Assembly: GCA_934630735.1 (NCBI GenBank)
Contig: CAKTWK010000009.1
Coordinates: 1-64,000, forward strand
Direction: 5' to 3'
Length of the DNA stretch: 64,000 nucleotides
From: an uncultured Collinsella sp.
GTDB lineage: Bacteria; Actinomycetota; Coriobacteriia; Coriobacteriales; Coriobacteriaceae
Shown: positions 61,565-64,000 of the stretch, piece by piece
Numbering within the stretch: position 1 is the first letter of the stretch
How the letters are laid out: the number at the start of each line of letters is the position of its first letter
Notes under the pieces: generated by a model
What the model was told of the DNA's origin: nothing
What the model saw: only the letters and a program-made list of their open reading frames with translations
Database searches by the model: none
Program-made: the position numbers and the translations under genes

Positions 61565-61611
61565 ATATCACCTCAGTGATAGTTTACCAATAACTATCAC
61601 TGAGGTGATAT
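61565..61611. promoter_or_regulatory. double palindromic operator of the DUF3990 operon
   Basis: TATCACCTCAGTGATA (61566-61581) and TATCACTGAGGTGATA (61595-61610) are each dyads and are also inverted copies of each other, with perfect 20-bp extended arms and a 7-bp centre. They end 16 bp before the start codon of the DUF3990 gene, next to its ribosome site. Confidence 0.75.
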
Positions 61612-61641
61612 AGATAAGAGCTTTTGAGGGGTTAAGCCTAA

Positions 61642-62232
61642 TTAGAGGCAAGCCTCGGCGATGCGGCGCTTGAGTTCGTCGATGCCGGTGCCGGTTTGGG
61701 AGCTTGTGATGATCACGTTTTCGGCCGGGACGTTGAGCTGCTTTTTGATGGCTGCCGCCTGGCGTGCCTGCTGGGTGCGGCTGAGCTTGTCGGCCTTGGT
61801 GAGGCAGACGATAAAGTTGAACTCGTTGCCCTGCAGGTAGTCGATCATGTCATGGTCGAGCTTGCTCGGGTCGTGACGAATATCCACCAGCGACACGACC
61901 AGGTTAAAGCTGCGTTCGGAGTCGAAGAAGTCGCCGATGAGCTCGGCCCAACGGTCGCGCTCGGCCTTGGAACGACGGGCGAAACCGTAGCCCGGCAGGT
62001 CGACAAAGTGAACGTCGTCGGCCTCAAAGAAGTTGATGTTGCTTGTCTTGCCCGGCGTGCTCGAAACCTTGACCAGGTTCTTGCGGCCAAAAAGCTTGTT
62101 CATAATCGACGACTTGCCCACGTTGGAGCGGCCGACAAAGCTCACCTCGGGGCAGGTGGACTCGGGAATCTGCGAAACCTTGCCGTAGCTGGCAACGAAC
62201 TTGGCAAGCTGGTAGTTAATGGAATCGGCCAT
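61642..62232 (-). CDS. engB: YihA/YsxC-type ribosome biogenesis GTPase
   Basis: 196 residues from the ATG at 62232 (MADSINYQLAKF) behind AAGGAG. G1 GRSNVGKSS, G3 DLPGYG and G4 TKAD are complete. It acts in late assembly of the 50S ribosomal subunit. It is 38 bp behind mtnN on the same strand and probably co-transcribed. Confidence 0.96.
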   Translation of the reverse strand: MADSINYQLAKFVASYGKVSQIPESTCPEVSFVGRSNVGKSSIMNKLFGRKNLVKVSSTPGKTSNINFFEADDVHFVDLPGYGFARRSKAERDRWAELIGDFFDSERSFNLVVSLVDIRHDPSKLDHDMIDYLQGNEFNFIVCLTKADKLSRTQQARQAAAIKKQLNVPAENVIITSSQTGTGIDELKRRIAEACL

Positions 62233-62270
62233 GGACACTCCTTGGTCGTAGGTTCTTACAAAAGAGCGCG

Positions 62271-63011
62271 CTAATAGATAGCAGCGATACGGCGAACGAT
62301 ATCGAGCGTAATGCCACTCGCGGTACGGGCATACTCGAACAGGTCGAACTCGCGGTCGCAAATCGCATCGTACGCCTCGTCACAATTATCGCTGATAGCG
62401 CGCAACACCAGGCAATCGACACCATTTTTAGTTGCGACATGGGCAATCGCCGCGCCCTCCATGCCAACACAATCGGCATGCGTCGCCTCGATAGCCTCGT
62501 TGCGCATGGCGGCACCCGTCACAAAACGGTTGCCCGTGGCAATCGTGCCGACCAGGAACTGCTTGGTGCCCTCGTTCGAAGCGGCTGCATTTGTCGAAGC
62601 ATCGACAAAGTCACGCTCAGCAAGCACATCGGCAGCAATATCGACCAGCGCAGGCGTCGAGCCAAACTCCTCGAGCCCCGGTGCAGACTCGGCGATAAGC
62701 GCGGTATCGGTATCCAGATAGCGCAGGCGTTTGCCAATGACCACGTCGTCGATATGGAGCTTGGGGTTCAAACCGCCCGCAATGCCCGAAAACACAACAG
62801 CCTGCGGAGCATACTTGCTAATGAGGTGCTGTGTTGCAGCGGCGGCGTTCACCGTGCCCATGCCCGCCGTTGTGGCGACAACTGTCAGGCCGTCGAGCCC
62901 GCCGGTCACAACGTTCAAGCCCGCCTCCTGTACCATGCAAACGTTACTCAACTCTTCCTTAATCTGCATGATCTCTTTTTCGAGCGCACCGATAATCGCG
63001 ATGGTAGCCAT
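62271..63011 (-). CDS. mtnN: 5'-methylthioadenosine/S-adenosylhomocysteine nucleosidase
   Basis: 246 residues from the ATG at 63011 (MATIAIIGALEKEI). FSGIAGGLN, the VGMEGAAIAHVA motif with the catalytic Glu, and RAISDNCDEA with the catalytic Asp are all present. It splits adenine from methylthioadenosine and S-adenosylhomocysteine, recycling by-products of radical SAM and methylation reactions. Confidence 0.95.
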   Translation of the reverse strand: MATIAIIGALEKEIMQIKEELSNVCMVQEAGLNVVTGGLDGLTVVATTAGMGTVNAAAATQHLISKYAPQAVVFSGIAGGLNPKLHIDDVVIGKRLRYLDTDTALIAESAPGLEEFGSTPALVDIAADVLAERDFVDASTNAAASNEGTKQFLVGTIATGNRFVTGAAMRNEAIEATHADCVGMEGAAIAHVATKNGVDCLVLRAISDNCDEAYDAICDREFDLFEYARTASGITLDIVRRIAAIY

Positions 63012-63089
63012 GCCATTCCCCAAACCTATTCGAAATTCTCAACCACGGTATGGTACCAGCATTTTGTTTGACCTCGCCAAACGAACACG

Positions 63090-64000
63090 CTAGGCCAGCG
63101 CAGCTCGCGTATCAAACAGAGCCTTTGCAATCGCAGCCGTAACCTCGCTCGAGCGGTCGCTCCATGGCATCGATGTCATGACGCTCATGACATAGGTACG
63201 ACCATCGATGTCGATAAGGCCCGCATCGCATGTCGAATAGCAACCTGCCTCGCTGATCCAGCCGGCCTTGTTGCGCACCAAGGCCTGGTCGTCCGCAATG
63301 CCGTCACGAATAAACGATTGGGTCGTAGAGGCCAGAAGACCCGACAGCCATTGCGACGTCTCGGTATCACGGCTCAAATACTCGCTCATCTCGCGCCATA
63401 ACTTGGCCGAGGTGCGCGCGCAGTAGGTTGGGAAATCGCTCATCGGATCGAGTGCGGTATCGTAGTCGATACCAAGACCGACAATCCAACCCTCGTAACC
63501 GACACGGTCAAACGCCGCGCGTAACGCAATAAACGAATCGTTGTCCGAATTAACGACCGCGGCCTCGATCAGGTCGCGCACCGCCTGCCAGCCCATGTTG
63601 TAGCCACCATAGGTGCCAAGGGAATCATCAAGTGAGACTTGGCCCGTCTCGACCAGTGACTCGCAGATGTAGAGTACATAGAGCGCCTTATAACTGCTCG
63701 CACCGTACACCTCGGCGTCCGCGTTATACGTCACGCCCTTTCCGCTCGACAGATCGTAAAACACCACGCCCGCATCGCCCAATTTCTGGGCCTGATCAAG
63801 GGCATCTTGAAGCGCCGCGAGGCTCTCATCCTCCAGGGCGGGGATCTGGTCATCCACCAGTGAGAAGGTCTGCACGGTATCGCCTGAGGGGATATCGTTA
63901 AAGTCCGCCTTCGAAAGCCTCATCTTGAGGCTCGCTGTCGACAGGGTTTGACTTGCGGTGGCTTTAGATTCAGAGACCTTTTTGTTTTGCGTCTGTACCG
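63090..64000 (-). CDS. class A beta-lactamase-like serine hydrolase, 5' end outside the window
   Basis: The frame stays open from 63923 to the right edge, so the true start is outside. The upstream part is polar and Lys/Ser/Thr-rich (KVSESKATASQTLSTASLK), like a linker behind a membrane anchor. The catalytic motifs are SSYK (Ser76 and Lys79 counted from the Met at 63923), SDN in VVNSDNDS and the KTG equivalent KAG in RNKAGW. A penicillin-binding-fold serine hydrolase acting outside the cell; lactamase, peptidase or esterase activity cannot be told. Confidence 0.88.
   Translation of the reverse strand, partial: VQTQNKKVSESKATASQTLSTASLKMRLSKADFNDIPSGDTVQTFSLVDDQIPALEDESLAALQDALDQAQKLGDAGVVFYDLSSGKGVTYNADAEVYGASSYKALYVLYICESLVETGQVSLDDSLGTYGGYNMGWQAVRDLIEAAVVNSDNDSFIALRAAFDRVGYEGWIVGLGIDYDTALDPMSDFPTYCARTSAKLWREMSEYLSRDTETSQWLSGLLASTTQSFIRDGIADDQALVRNKAGWISEAGCYSTCDAGLIDIDGRTYVMSVMTSMPWSDRSSEVTAAIAKALFDTRAALA

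Overview
The window looks like chromosome of a gut actinobacterium of the class Coriobacteriia, most likely Collinsella or a close relative. That placement rests on recall and was not tested by alignment. The supporting features are about 60% GC with strong third-position GC bias (which creates very long antisense shadow frames), a giant fused 2-hydroxyacyl-CoA dehydratase activase, amaP/DUF2273/asp23 envelope genes, intergenic spaces crowded with dispersed palindromes, and no rRNA or tRNA gene.

Layout. 0-8 kb, mostly minus strand: an Asp23/DUF2273/AmaP operon, a YebC-family regulator, a large DUF6020-type membrane protein, lgt, a NifU-domain protein, dCMP deaminase and coaX. 8-11.2 kb: an OPT-family transporter and a DUF389 membrane protein on the plus strand. 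11.2-18.9 kb: a small secreted unknown, a 3-hydroxyacyl-CoA dehydrogenase-like protein, and a TetR regulator followed by the 1596-residue activase. 18.9-19.7 kb: a gene-poor stretch with several palindromes and a compact locus that resembles a type I toxin-antitoxin. 19.7-24.3 kb: HAD phosphatase, P-II protein, ammonium transporter, CmpB-like membrane protein, HD hydrolase. 24.5-31 kb: a divergent DXS paralogue, then a polar amino-acid ABC operon ending in a class-26 peptidase. 31-38.5 kb: an Hpt protein and a GGDEF-REC-HD-GYP protein, alpha/beta hydrolase, radical SAM protein, SEC-C methionine aminopeptidase, 2-hydroxyacid dehydrogenase and a PIN toxin-antitoxin pair. 38.7-52.4 kb: M18 aminopeptidase, Ntn amidase, phosphofructokinase, an XRE membrane regulator, a MacB-like ABC exporter, a GyrI-like protein, a two-component system and an alkylguanine methyltransferase. 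53-58.4 kb: asd, lysC, thrC and thrB of the aspartate-to-threonine pathway. 58.5-61.6 kb: an AT-richer accessory island holding an XRE protein divergent from a zinc-ribbon membrane protein, and a DUF3990/HTH toxin-antitoxin-like pair with a double palindromic operator. 61.6-64 kb: engB, mtnN and a serine hydrolase cut by the window edge.

The most unusual content is non-coding. Several palindrome families can be separated: a ~42-bp repeat that supplies the stop codon and terminator of four minus-strand genes; a ~68-bp AAGTTGCGGTGAAATAG hairpin (three copies); long hairpins sharing AACCGCAGG in their loops; three tandem copies of a TCTGTAACA hairpin; and double-stem elements around the threonine genes in which two internal linkers are conserved while the stems change but stay paired. 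That last pattern is what a structured RNA would give.

Start codons were moved from the longest frame wherever a ribosome-binding site clearly favoured an internal start. All family calls come from reading motifs; no database search was run.
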